From Deroplatys truncata (lineage: Eukaryota > Arthropoda > Insecta > Mantodea > Mantidae), in the NCBI GenBank assembly GCA_030765065.1, contig CM060990.1, forward strand, positions 669,134,118-669,198,117: a DNA stretch of 64,000 bases. The letters run 5' to 3'. Shown here one piece after another: positions 20,955 to 32,400 of the stretch (its first letter is position 1; every line of letters starts with the position of its first letter). Below the pieces are notes generated by a model. That model saw only the letters and a program-made list of their open reading frames with translations. It was not told the DNA's origin and ran no database searches. A program made the position numbers and the translations under genes.

Positions 20955-21165
20955 TAGGAACAAAGTACTTGGAATTGCAAGTCGCCATCAAAAATGTTCT
21001 CTATTGTGTGATGCCTTGGTCAAAAAACCCGCGTCACTTGGTAAATTCAATGCCCTACCGGCATGTTGTCATAGTATCTCAATGGTTACAGCAAGCGCAC
21101 AGAAAGTGGGAGTATTCAAATCCCGGCTATAGCATTGAATTTTTCAGCTGGTACTACTTCACATT
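20955..21165 (+). mobile_element. SINE P, forward copy
   Basis: Order as in the other P copies: GCAAGTCGCCATC, ATTCAATGCCCTACCGGCATG, A-box-like TATCTCAATGGTTACAGC, B-box-like GTATTCAAATCCCGGC, GCATTGAATTTTTCAG. Confidence 0.65.
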
Positions 21166-22217
21166 TCTCATTTTAATTTGAACTTTCACCTGAAAACTCT
21201 TCTTTCCTCATTTACAAACAACTCTCTCAGGAATTAGTTTACATTGCATGAGGTGGTTCAAGCCCCTATGTTTATGTGTGGAATGACATTAGATTACATA
21301 TAAGAATTTGAAAGAACAGCAGTCAGATTATAAGCAGATACTCTTATATCTTAGGATATGCTTACAATTGCAGAGTAGAGCGAGAAGGAATAATATATCA
21401 TTTCGTAGATGTTAGGTTCTCTACCAAATCTTTCTTTCATTGTGTATTGTTTTAACGTAGCTGTATCAAGTACAAACCTAGCCAGATGCCTCAAGTTGTA
21501 GTCGTATTCAGGAGGTCTAGGCTCAAACCAAGAAGTGACCAGCAATCCTGACCAAGTGGTTTTCGTGCTTTCTGGTCTCTAAGTAAATAATGTGCTTACT
21601 ATATACGATAGATTTTTTTTGTTTATCACTTCTCTTAAATTAATGTTCTTAAATTTTCAGGCTTCCGGGTACGAGTGGTTGTGCTCTGAGGATAGTTTCT
21701 AAACTACCATCTGGCAGAGTGTCCTTTCCCAAAACTGTCCGTGAGTATAAGGAGACCTAAGCAAAGGCCCGAGTCGGGATGACACACTAACAACGTTAAA
21801 GACTCCTACTGCGTTGTGCCTGCTGTCACTAAATGACGCCAAATTATTTCCATTCCTTCTTTTTTTAGGTAAGGTGGGTACAATAGGTTAATTACTAGCC
21901 ACAATGCTGAACACTTCGTCCTTTTCCAAACTATACGTATACCAAGTAGCTATCTAATCATGAAACACGCTTCGTTGCTTTACTATTGCCGAGAGAATGC
22001 GCCGCCACGTTCTCCAGGGATACATCAGCACATCTGGGATTCAGCGCGATGGAGGTAGGATACAGGAGTTCGTATTAAGTAAGGATATTTTCAGCACTTA
22101 TTTCAAGAGAGATTCTTATATGATATGTCATCTTTATTTCATAATGTACAGCATCGTACACTCAAGAGCACAGAACCGTGCCAATATAATGCGCAGTGGT
22201 ATATGTTGATAAGAAAA
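21166..22217. other. unrecognised stretch
   Basis: No supported gene or repeat recognised. Confidence 0.45.
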
Positions 22218-22219
22218 TA

Positions 22220-23631
22220 CAGAGAGAGCCCAAAAAAATACGAACCGACTTCGCGGTGTTTTTCCTGTCCGCGTCCTCTGCGCTCGTTGCCGTCTGCCGC
22301 TATCATTGAAAGGCGCTGGTGAAACCATACAACATTTTTAAAACTACTTTTAAAGGCTTTACTTAGCAACTTTATGAAAGGAAATACTGAAAGTGTTCAT
22401 CGTCGTTGTCCATACATTTTTGGCACCTCTTTAGGAAACTGTCCATCACTCGCCGTATATCACGTTGAGAAATGCTGGTAATTTCCTGGTGGATATTTTG
22501 TTTTAATTCTTCCAGGGTGTTTGGGTTGGTTTTATACACTTTATTTTAAGTTACCCCAGAGATAGAAATCGCAGAAGGTTAGGTCGGGGGACCGAGGGGG
22601 CCACAAATCTCTACTAATAATTCTGTCCTCAAACACATTTTCAATTGTTCTCATCGAAATATCGGCCGTATGAGCTGTTAAAGAATCTTGTTGAAAAAAG
22701 GCAAAGTTGCGCTCCCTGCCTGTTAATTCTCTAAAACAAAGGGACAAAATTGTATTCACGTATGTACGGGCGTCAACTGTTGACTCGAAAAAATTGGGCC
22801 TATAACTCTTTCTACGCTCATGGCGCACCATACACCAATTTTTTCGTCAGGAAGGGGTACTTCATGTACAATATTAGGTTTTTCAGAGATCCGATAACGA
22901 TTAGTTTGTGTACACACACATCCATGAAGGTGGAACCAAGCCTCATCCGAAAAATATTAAATATGGGACTATTTCACCATTGTGTACACTATTGAGACTC
23001 CACTCACAAAATGTGCTTCTAATTACAGGAACACCTGGTTGAAGAGCATGTGCCACAGTTATTTTATATCGTTTTAACTTCAGCAATTTCGCTGCTCTTC
23101 GCGCAGAGCCATAAGAAAAGCCTGTCTGTTGTGAAAGACGCCTAAGTGATTTTTGGGGGGAATTCTCCAAACGATGACCGATGTCATCTAATGTTTCTTC
23201 GGTAAAAACCGTACACCGTCTTTTAGATTTCCTAGCCTGAACGCTTTCTGTGGCCTGAAAATTATTGTAAAGTTCATGGATTGTTGTACTGCCTGGAACT
23301 TTTACACCTGAAAATTTTCTGCAAATCGTACCTTCACTTGGCAAGTTGATTGAGTTAACACATACGAATTATAAATAAATACACGCTGTGTAGTAGAAAA
23401 CGTATACTGAACCATGTTATACTTTGTGACTAAGTACATGACAAAATAATAAGAAATTCGTAATAACTGAACCACATCACATCACCGTCAACTCAATACT
23501 GCACTTCACAATGCAGAGAAAAATCACGTCAACAGCGTGACCTTGTTTATAGCAGCAGTGCGTTATGATGTTTCCACATGCCCAGTGGAAAAATACCGCG
23601 CAGCCGGTTCGTAGTTTTTTGGCTCACCCGT
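22220..23631 (-). mobile_element. Tc1/mariner-IS630 transposon with TIRs and TA duplication
   Basis: Left end CAGAGAGAGCCCAAAAAAAT and inverted right end ACGGGTGAGCCAAAAAACTA lead into a shared TACGAACCG-CT-CGCGGT block, giving terminal inverted repeats of about 45 bp. TA flanks it at 22218-22219 and 23632-23633. Length 1412 bp, close to a full autonomous element. It encodes a frameshifted transposase on the minus strand. Confidence 0.9.
22541..23344 (-). pseudogene. mariner/IS630-family transposase, frameshifted
   Basis: N-terminal helix-turn-helix region (KSLRRLSQQTGFSYGSARRA), then the first catalytic aspartate in SDEAWFHLHG (about 22915, in a shifted frame), the second in FAFFQQD, and the third in WPPRSPDLTFCDFYLWG. 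The last two are separated by 38 residues here, not the 34 of classical mariners. At least two frame breaks separate the blocks. It would have bound the TIRs and cut at TA. Confidence 0.85.
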
Positions 23632-23633
23632 TA

Positions 23634-25694
23634 CTCAACCGCTTGTGCCACGCCCCTTGCTTGGTTCTGACCTCTCTACTTAATGTTTGCCTTACTCCAC
23701 ATTTTCCTTAGCTCCTGAGCTTGAAACCGACCTGTGTTCATAGAATAATGCTTGTATGGCATAATTTTGACATCAAATCAATACGAAATGTCCTAATCCA
23801 AGGTTTGGTATGGACAGTAGTTGTGAAGTGTACCTTCCAGCAACTTAGGTGAAATTTTTCATACTCCTTCCTTTCGCTGCTCACCTAGGCTAATACGCGT
23901 GTGTCGAAATTGACTTCAAACCTAGAAGATATTGGTTCTCGGAGGGCTGGTGTGGAACACATAAGGATATTCTGCTGACATTAAATAAAATAAAACACTA
24001 TAGAACACTAAAAGCAATAGCACGTTTCTGTGCATCCGATGTGCACTTAACACATTTTCATCGACTTGGTGACAGAAACAAGGCCATAAATTTTGACTTG
24101 AATGTTTTTTACTGACTTTATATCTTTATTCATAATTAACTGTCTAGCCCCCTACTTAATAGCAAATTACATTATACCTGACAACCTAATAAAGTGTATC
24201 GTCATTAACGTACAGCGGGTGGAAAACAGGATTGTGTATAAACAGCAGTAGACTCTATGAAACGATGCATAAGAAACGTCTTGTATTAGACATTATCATA
24301 CTATCTCTCTATATTCTACCTGCATATGACGATACTGTTGCCATCCAACGAGGTCATTATAATCTTAGCAGCCAAAGGCTGCGCCTTTCTATTGATGTGA
24401 GATGAAATAAAAAAGAAGGAAGCATGATAAGAAAGGTGATTTCCACTCTCCCGCTCAGATGAAATAAAAGCCTATACACCTTCTCAATTCCAGTCTTGAA
24501 AATGAATCATATTTCTCTCCATTCACTTTATCTCTTGTGTGTAAGTAAAAACAGATACTAGAAAAGACTTTACTGTGAAGAAATCCTCTCTTGATGAAGA
24601 ATCTAAGAAAGTTTGAGAGCCTGCCTTCCTTTCGTCACGATAAAGAATCTGTCGAACTTTCTAAATGGCTGACTGGCTGATCCCGTAAAAACTAGTGTTA
24701 AAATATGCATAAATTCGTTTATATGTAATTATGTAGAAATATAAAGAAATTATAAAATATATTTTAGAATAGAGGAACACATTAGTAGAATTACTGTCTC
24801 TAACAATTTTAAACTTACATTTAGAAAAAATTAATCATCGGAGTTGGATTTAAAGGGGATGATCCTCTGAAAGGAAATAAATACATTAAGTTGTTACCAT
24901 GATGCAGCCACGCTACGTCCTCCAACAATGAAGCACTACCTTTGCCTCACGATTGCTGCGTTTCTCCTCCTAGTTGTTTTTTTATACTTTGCCACGGCTG
25001 CTCGAGCATGAAATCTTAATCTCTGGGTATGCGTGGATGTGTACAGAGAAACACGAACGCTTTCTTGGAACACTTTTATTTTCACCATTTAAAATAAAAC
25101 TTAAGGTTTGCCGATCACTGTTAAATGCATACGATGCTACTGTGTCTTTAGGAAGACCGAAAAATATTAACTACAGCTGAACGTTCTACCCTCTTGCATG
25201 TTTGCCGCCAATGTTCACAACTCGACGAGAATGTCGTCCCGCTCTCATCGATCGCTCAGGACAGAATGACTTTCACCACCGCGCTACAAAGAGGAAAAAC
25301 TCCTAACTTCCCCTATCTCCCCTCAAAACTCTCCAAAAACTTAGCGTCATGAAGCCTCTAATGACCTTCACATCCCGGCCAGTGCAACTGCATCCATGAA
25401 TTACAAGAGAAACTGGCTTCGGCTATTTTACCCTTTATACCTGAGGCTGGTCCCTAATTAGCTAAAATGTGCCTGTCTGGTCTTTCTGTCGCTTTTAACA
25501 GTCAGCAATCTTCACAATGATTCTCCTTTTTATACATAAACTGAAATTAAATATTTTATTATTTATTTTATATCACTATCCTTCTCAGATTATTATGGTA
25601 ATTCTTGACTTCATAATTTCGGCTTCATCCATTGGCGTTATATTTCCCTTTATTTATTAACTCAGATATTGTAATACAACTACGAGACTCGATT
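23634..25694. other. unrecognised stretch
   Basis: About 2 kb without a recognised gene or repeat. Confidence 0.45.
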
Positions 25695-27003
25695 ATCACG
25701 TAGAAAGCACCGACTAACCAACCGACTGGGCGGTTAAAGAGATAAGTAGACAATGGCGCTCTCACCCAGCATAAAAACTGGAAGCGTTATTGAAAGATAA
25801 GCAGATTCTTCTGGAAGCTTCTTTTCCCCCGCCTCTCGTGAATCTTCTACAGTGCCTTTCCTTCACACTGTGGCCACTGTACGGCAGCTTGTGCTCCGGC
25901 CGCTGCAACTCTGACTCCCGCTGAAACAGTTATAATATCCCCTACAACCGCCTCGCGTTCTAATATTTACAATTACAAAGATAATAATATAAGAGATGCT
26001 GGAAATGTTGTCCTTTTATATCCGCATAGCTTTGGCATCTTTTCAGGGAATTTTCATTCCCACTGGAGAGTTCAATATTCAAGATTGAGAGGATTTCTCC
26101 CCTTTCTTTTAGTTCTTTCAATATATATTTTTGTTTTTAAAATAATGTAGGTCTTATTATTCAGTGTGCATTTACTGCACACCAATGTTCACGTCATGCA
26201 AGGGAATCTCTTGTAATAAATTAGGTTTCTGCGTATTGCAATATGTTATTTTGCGACGAAACATAGCCATGGAAATGGAACCATGCTTCTTCAGAAAAGA
26301 AAATTAACCATGGATAAATTAATCTATCAGTTCGCAAACTCCAACGCGGAGATTACCTAACTTTAATGATCACATGAAAAATAAGGAATATGAAATAAAC
26401 CCCATACATGGAACAATTAAAGGAAAACACAAGCGAAAAATTCACTCAATTTTGTATATTGAACTCTCGAGTGTGAATGAAAATTCCTGAAAAGAAATAT
26501 ATAGGTAGTGAAGGACAACGTCTCCAACATATTTTATGATAAGGTATGTGCTTATTATTATTGTAATTGTAACAATCAGAAGGTGAGGCGGTTGCGGGGG
26601 TATTATAAATGTTTTATCGGAAGTTCCACCTACGGCAGCCGGCGCGAGAACAGGCGTGCAGTGGCCACAGTGTGAAGGAAAATCACTATAGAACCCTCTT
26701 AAAACCGCAGTGTGCTCGCGAGTGAGCCAGTTAGTAAATGAGATACGAGTAGTTGTTCTTGATGTGACATAAGTGAGGTTGCGACTATAGTTGCAGATGC
26801 TGGGATTAGAGAAGTCTTGTGTTCGACGTCCCAGTGAGTGAAGCGGAAGGAAAAAGGGGGTTTTCTTCTCGTGAATTCCATTACGTCGCTTCGTCGCGAA
26901 AAAAATACCGAAAAGTGAAGTGACTGGGAAAAAATTGAACTAGATCACATTAGTGAAGTGACAGTAAGATACTGAAGTGATAATGAAAACTGGATAAAGT
27001 CAC
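25695..27003 (+). mobile_element. LTR C3, split by foldback element T1
   Basis: The left part (25695-25849) and right part (26689-27003) align with C1: CTGGAAGCTTCTT, then after T1 GTGCTCGCGAGTGAG, TTGTGTTCGACGTCCCAG, ACATTAGTGAAGTGACAG and AACTGGATAAAGTCAC. TTCTGGAAGCTTC near 25807 keeps part of the heat-shock-like pattern. Confidence 0.65.
25850..26688. mobile_element. foldback DNA element T1 with ~135-bp inverted repeats
   Basis: The left arm (25850-25990) and right arm (26545-26688) are long imperfect inverted repeats sharing TTTCCTTCACACTGTGGCCA, CAACCGCCTC and TTACAATTACAA. TA precedes and follows it, suggesting a Tc1/mariner-like duplication; an 8-bp hAT duplication does not fit. No transposase seen in the ~550-bp centre. 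Confidence 0.8.
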
Positions 27004-27079
27004 CATATATACTTAATTTTTTTTTTTACTTTACAGTTGACATTCCATATTATGTACATTTTCGTGTTTATGCCGACGA

Positions 27080-27545
27080 AGTGTGTGTAGAATGTAGATG
27101 TATGAGGGAATTACCGGGCGGGGAAGGCAGGGATGAAGTAAAAGAGCCGCAGGAGGACGCAGACGGGATTACAGAGACGCAGGAAGTCTCCATCATTTCC
27201 AGTACGAAACACTCGCTCTCGAGTGCAGAGGCGAGAGGGCGACGAAGCGGCCCTTGCAGGCAGGTCAACGCACCTGTCTTTGGTGGGGAGAAATTTTTCC
27301 AAAGCGTATCAGTCCATCACCAGACGCACTACGGAACCCAGAGATTCTGCCTGGAAGATGAAGAGATAGGAAATAAGGGAAATGAGAAATCGTGGTAGAA
27401 TACACCACCCCAGGATTCTCCTAGGCGACCAGAGGAAAACCACCAAAAACGCCATCGTCAGAGTGGGCGGCCACCGGCAATCGAACCCGAGATCTCCCGA
27501 ATGCGCGCTACACACGTTGGCCCCAGAGCCATCCCGCTCGTAGGA
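27080..27545 (-). mobile_element. SINE G3, reverse copy
   Basis: Reverse-oriented: the right end is the tRNA-like head (GAGCGGGATGGCTCTGGGG when reversed) with a B-box-like GGGTTCGATTGCC near 27478. The body continues leftward to TTCATCCCTGCCTTCCCCGC. It matches G1 and G4. Confidence 0.65.
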
Positions 27546-27762
27546 AGTGATGGTACTTGGAAAAACTTATGCAAAGGTACTCAAACTATTCAAAGTATAA
27601 ACGTAAGACATTTAAATTCCAAATCTCTACTGTTTCAAAAGCTAGTTGTCGCAGGTTATGATAAAAACTAATGACACATTTAATTTAATTATCAAGTTTT
27701 GTTCAAATTCCTCGCAATCTTGGTGTCAACACATCACATGAATTTTTTAATTTTTTTAATTA

Positions 27763-27980
27763 TTATTGTATAAATTAATTATACTTTTAATAGACCTTAG
27801 CCGGGCCTAGGCAAGTTTTTAATGTAGAGTCAACTGAAAAATTTAACGCCACAGCCGGGATTTAAACACGGTTCTCCCGCTCTCCGTGCGGCTGCTCTAA
27901 CCATTGAGCTACTGTGACAACATGCCGGTGGGCCAGGCCAGGCTAAGGTCTATTAAAAGTATAGTTAATTTATACAATAA
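27763..27980. repeat. 218-bp palindrome with 45-bp arms around a SINE P copy
   Basis: Arms 27763-27807 and 27936-27980 are nearly perfect inverted repeats (shared GGCTAAGGTCTATTAAAAGT and TTAATTTATACAATAA). They enclose the reverse SINE P module, so the whole can fold into one long hairpin. Confidence 0.85.
27815..27935 (-). mobile_element. SINE P, reverse copy inside the palindrome
   Basis: Reversed, it reads GGCATGTTGTCACAGTAGCT, CAATGGTTAGAGCAGCCGCA, GTGTTTAAATCCCGGCTGTG. It is nearly the mirror of 28105-28222. Confidence 0.75.
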
Positions 27981-28014
27981 CAATAAAAATATTAAAAACC
28001 CTGAATAAATTATG

Positions 28015-28225
28015 TACCCAGCACTGAAGTACTTGCAATAAGCAGGTCGCCGCTAAGTTTGTCATCTCGATGGAGACAATTTGAGTCAATTGGGGAATTC
28101 AATGCCCCACCGGCATGTTGTCACGGTGGCTCAATGGTTAGAGTAACCGCACGGAGAGCGGGAGTACCGTATTCAAATCCCGGCTGTGGCGTTGAATGTT
28201 TCAGTTGACTCTACATTAAAAACAT
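28015..28225 (+). mobile_element. SINE P, forward copy
   Basis: GAAGTACTTGCAATAAGCAG, GTCGCCGC, ATTCAATGCCCCACCGGCAT, A-box-like GTGGCTCAATGGTTAGAG, B-box-like TATTCAAATCCCGGC, GCGTTGAATGTTTCAG. It forms an inverted pair with the previous copy. Confidence 0.75.
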
Positions 28226-30197
28226 CACATTAAGTTGAGAGAGAGCAAAAATTGATATATTTCAGTTCGAAGTTTTCTTATGTTTTAAAGTTTAACCTTT
28301 GGGTTAGTTCACTGTCTTTTATTGATCTTTACTATAAGTTATTGCTGCCTTACTTTTTAAAACGTTCAACGAATCTCAAACAACATTCTGGAATCATATT
28401 AGAAAACAAGGCTAGTGGGTTGGTTCTCGCCTTATTAAAGGGTACTCAAAATGAGCGTGTAGGCCAAAGTGTTGGGAGTTCCTAGACATTTGCCTTTAAT
28501 AATTCTTATCCAGGCAACATCCTGCCCTAACCTGGATTAGAACTCAAGCATTAAATTACTAGGTGCAGTAATGCATTTGCTCATAAAACACAAAAGTTAA
28601 GAAACCCATCATTTATAAATGTCATTCGTAGTACTCTAATTTCAAAATATCAATAAAACGCTTAGCAATACGAGTGTTGTAAAAGACGTGATCTATCAAC
28701 ATTGAAGTTGTAGACATCAGCATGTAGGTATCTTTAAATTAACAGACAGACAGTTCTTATGCAATCTATGAAGTCTTTAGGATACTTCAGAGGCTGTCGT
28801 GTGTTGTCATGAAACATAAATTAGTAAGAGATTCTCCTGACAGGTAGCAGAATACCAGATATATAATATTCTGTTACATGTTGAGGTAAAGGCCAAAAAT
28901 ATTACCAGAAAATTATTAATTTAGAACACCCCAACACGCACATGGGGGGCGCAACTCTATGGAAGCAAAAACTCCCAGACCTTGATGTGCAGATTTAGGA
29001 TTATAGCGTGTGTTTTATATTACACTGAAGAATTACGTAACACACATTACCTTCACATACCTGGGATTTATTCACAAACGTTTGGCGACTCTACACAATA
29101 AACAAAGAAAACAGGATGAAGGGAGACACCACGAAACGTAGATTGACCACACACACGTCTGGCTCCAACGACCACTTCCACTGGAGTGACGCTATCTTAC
29201 CCCCACCAACCGTGTCTAGCCGAAGCCAGACAGAGCTGACGCCATACCAGACAGCTTCAAACAGATCCTTCCCTTTGACGTGATCCTCACCGAAAGGAAA
29301 GACCGTTAAGCCGAAATATAACTAAGGATACTCAACTATACTACGTCTGGTAGCAACAATACAACACAACAGTACGTCTGGTAATGACAATAAGATTAAT
29401 AATACGCCAGAATATGGAGCAACAGCCAGTTCTACGAAGAAATATGGGACAGAAATTTTAGGTTGAGAATAAACAAAGTATCTGGATCAAGTGAGAACGT
29501 GATTATTGAAAGGAATTTTGGGGGTAAAGAGGGGTACCACCAAGTGCAGGATAATTTTTATACGTATGCTGTAACATTCAGGGCTTCCAAAATATATCAT
29601 TACCGCTCGCACGATGTTTGGCGCCTCGGCAGTTGGACATGTCGGAGCCGGCTGTATGTAAGTCTGACTTCCCATCATAAAACTGTATATTACGTTATGG
29701 CAAATCCTCTATATGACGTTACTAGGTTAATGAGGATTTGCACCAGGTAACCACATTTCGACTGAGACAATTTAGTTCGATCTCTACAATGTTTCTGTGA
29801 TGTTTTCGTATGTTTTCCTTGATTCTTCAGGCCCATAAATTAAGACCACAGAATGTTAAATCTGAGGAGTGAGAGGATAATACAGGAGCATTAAGCACAT
29901 GACTTCAAACACTGCTGTATGAGCAGTTGCGAAATCTGTTGAAATCACTCATGTGATTGCAGTTCTTTCGTCAGCGATTAAAGTAAAAGATGTCAATATA
30001 ATCCTGCTGCCTCTTCATTAACTGTGTGCTCGTAAAACTCGAACCCGCTCGACACTAAGCTATTAGTAATTTTCCCATTTGTAAATGGGCAGATACGTAA
30101 GTGGGCGGCTGTAAGTGGAGAGGAGGGCCGGACTTGGGCAACAGGTAGAGGGTTGGAAGCCCAGTATATGGGATTGTGTGATTTTGCAATCGACAGA
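28226..30197. other. unrecognised stretch
   Basis: No supported gene or repeat recognised in about 2 kb. Confidence 0.45.
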
Positions 30198-31492
30198 TAA
30201 AGTAAAAATTAAGTCGAGTTTAATTTATGGACTCCCTTTAACTGCTGTGGTCCATAGCGTGCTATTCTATATTGGGCGTGAAAGACAGGAAATTTTACTC
30301 AGAAGCCTCTTAATCAGACTTGAGGTTCTTTTACGTGCCGTAAATCTAGACACGGGACCACGAGGCAGTATTTTAACACTTGAATAATTTCAATTAAATT
30401 ATATAATATGTAAATTTAATAACAATCCGCCTTAAAGCAATATGTATGTAATAATTTATGAAAATGTATAACAGTCATTGAAAATGCTTATATTATTGTA
30501 AACATGTTCAATAATGTTATATGAATGCATTATGTAATTTGATAATGTAAGAGCTGTGAGTATAATAAGTTTAACGTTGCTATTAACGAGGTAACCTTGA
30601 GGCAATAATGAGTTTGAGAGTTTAAATGTTATAGTCATGATTAGAGCAACGATAATGTAAATTTTGTAACAGTTTAAAAATAGCCGATCAACAGCCAGAA
30701 AAAACTTTAATTAAATGCAGGTATTCTATTGGACTAGGATTAGCCAATCACAGACTTGAAATACAGAAGCTTACGGGTTTTGACGGTTGAAATATGTTCA
30801 GTTGTCTGCAGACCTTGGTAGTGACCGGATGGAAGAGGTGTTCTCTAAAGAAATATTACGTATTCGTGTGCATCTTAAAAATGTATATGCGTTAACAAAG
30901 TGCAAGTTTTTAAATTAAAGACTCTCACAGCTCTTAAAATCACTGTAGTGCTATTTAATTTGTGTCAAGGATTAATAAAAAGAAGTGAATTTAAGCTTAA
31001 AATCTGTGTAAGCCTACATTCTTGTCGTACCACGCCCTGATTAAGAGAAACGTGTCTCTAAAACAATACTGAAGCAGCCGAGGCAAACAAACATAAATAA
31101 TATCTATAGAAGCAGTTTAATAGCAAACAAAATATTTTTAAACTTGGAGCGTAACAGCAAAAATACATCTTCAAATCAGCTTTACATGCGTAGCAGCATG
31201 TTACGTAACAAATAATCCACTTCAAATTGGCTTACCAAGCGTGGTACAAATATTCAACAACTCCAACAACAATAAACTACAACAGTTGAAAAACAATACT
31301 TCAAGTTGGCTTCCCAAGCCTGAGGCTAATAAATTACGTAATCAAAACACCTTCTTCAACCATCGGCTTTACTTTCCTTCCAAAGAATGCCATGCTAAGG
31401 ATTTTTACGTCCGAAAAAATCCATGCCCTCCACCGGGTTTTAACCTTGGGAGTCAGAGGCTAGCGTGGTAACCACTACATCACGAAGGACTA
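30198..31492 (-). mobile_element. SINE E5, split by LTR A3
   Basis: The tail half (30198-30360: TTAATTTATGGACTCCC, TATTGGGCGTGAAAGAC) and head half (31363-31492: TAAGGATTTTTACGTCCG, CACCGGGTTTTAACC, GTAACCACTACATCACG) are parts of one reverse E element. Its target duplication CGACAGA is at 30191-30197 and 31493-31499. Confidence 0.88.
30361..31358 (+). mobile_element. LTR A3, solo, TSD ACCA, inside SINE E5
   Basis: 998 bp, starting (T>C)GAGGCAGTATTTT and ending CTTCTTCA, flanked by ACCA at 30357-30360 and 31359-31362. Because the SINE continues on both sides, both LTR boundaries are fixed independently of any other evidence. PBS-like units at 31227-31247 and 31306-31326 are therefore inside the LTR, before its terminal CA. 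Confidence 0.92.
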
Positions 31493-31619
31493 CGACAGAG
31501 AAAGTGGTATAAGTGTGTCGTATCAGAAGTATTCCTGTAGTTTTGCTTGTATCCTATGAAACACACTTATTATCTTAATTCTGTTGTAACTGCATTATTT
31601 CTTCTGTGCTAACACTTTG

Positions 31620-32400
31620 TGGTTGCAGTCAAGTACTGGCTGAGGCTAATGCAGGGGGATAACTCCACACTACGATACAAATATTATAAATACCAGCGAG
31701 AAAACCTGTTTCATAAGTTTTTGGGCAGTTGATTTGTAAAGAGGTTTGAGGAGAATAGGAATGGGGTCAGAATGGCAAAGAGCTGAAACAAATGACAAAA
31801 ACATATGGAAAGGTTTCAAAAGAAGACTAAGAGACATCAACCAACAGGAAATAGAATCGGATTGTAAAATTAAACCTTCTCTAAATATAGAAAATGAAAT
31901 AAACTGGGGTAAAGAGGCATATATGTCTAACCTAGGAAGAAAGGAAAGATCAGGAATGGCATGGTTTAGACTGGGGGGCTGGAGTCCACAGAAAAAGACT
32001 GACGATTCTGGCAGGAGAATCTGCCCATTCTGTGATTTGGATGAGGACTGGGTACATATTTTGGCGGAATGCGCTCAGTGGGAGAACCAATGAACAATTA
32101 AACTCAAAGAAAAATTCTCAAGTCCGTCAAGAAAGAGATTCTCATGTTGGGATCTGGAAAAGCATGGGCAACTTCTTGGCTAAAGTGCGCGATGCTAGGT
32201 GAAATTTGTTGAGGTAGTGAAAGGTAATTTATAGCTATTTTCCTTTTTCTTCTTCTTTTTTGTTTTCTGTACTTTTTCTGTTGTTTCTTTTGTCACCATA
32301 CCTTGTATCTTAAATATGTATGCACGGTCAATGACGCATGCACTAAATACTTATGTAATAGCTACAATAATTTGAAAGCAATAAAGATACTTTAGCTATC
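31620..32400 (+). mobile_element. LINE F2, 5'-truncated 3' end
   Basis: Longer than F1: it adds the upstream coding segment and shares the 3' UTR with GGTCAATGACGCATGCACTA and CAATAAAGATACTTTAGCTA before a short tail. Confidence 0.85.
31746..32093 (+). pseudogene. LINE F2 polyprotein C-terminal region
   Basis: Open for 115 codons (RRIGMGSEWQRAETN, IWKGFKRRLRDINQQEIESD, WFRLGGW) ending after the C-x2-C-x7-H-x4-C knuckle (CPFCDLDEDWVHILAEC) at a TGA not present in F3. Upstream another frame reads VKYWLRLMQG, so the copy is frameshifted. Compared with F1 and F3, 18 bp or more is lost in the tail. Confidence 0.8.

Noticed and set aside
25850-26688. hAT element because the ends read CAGTG
   Set aside because: No 8-bp duplication is found; the flanks fit TA better.
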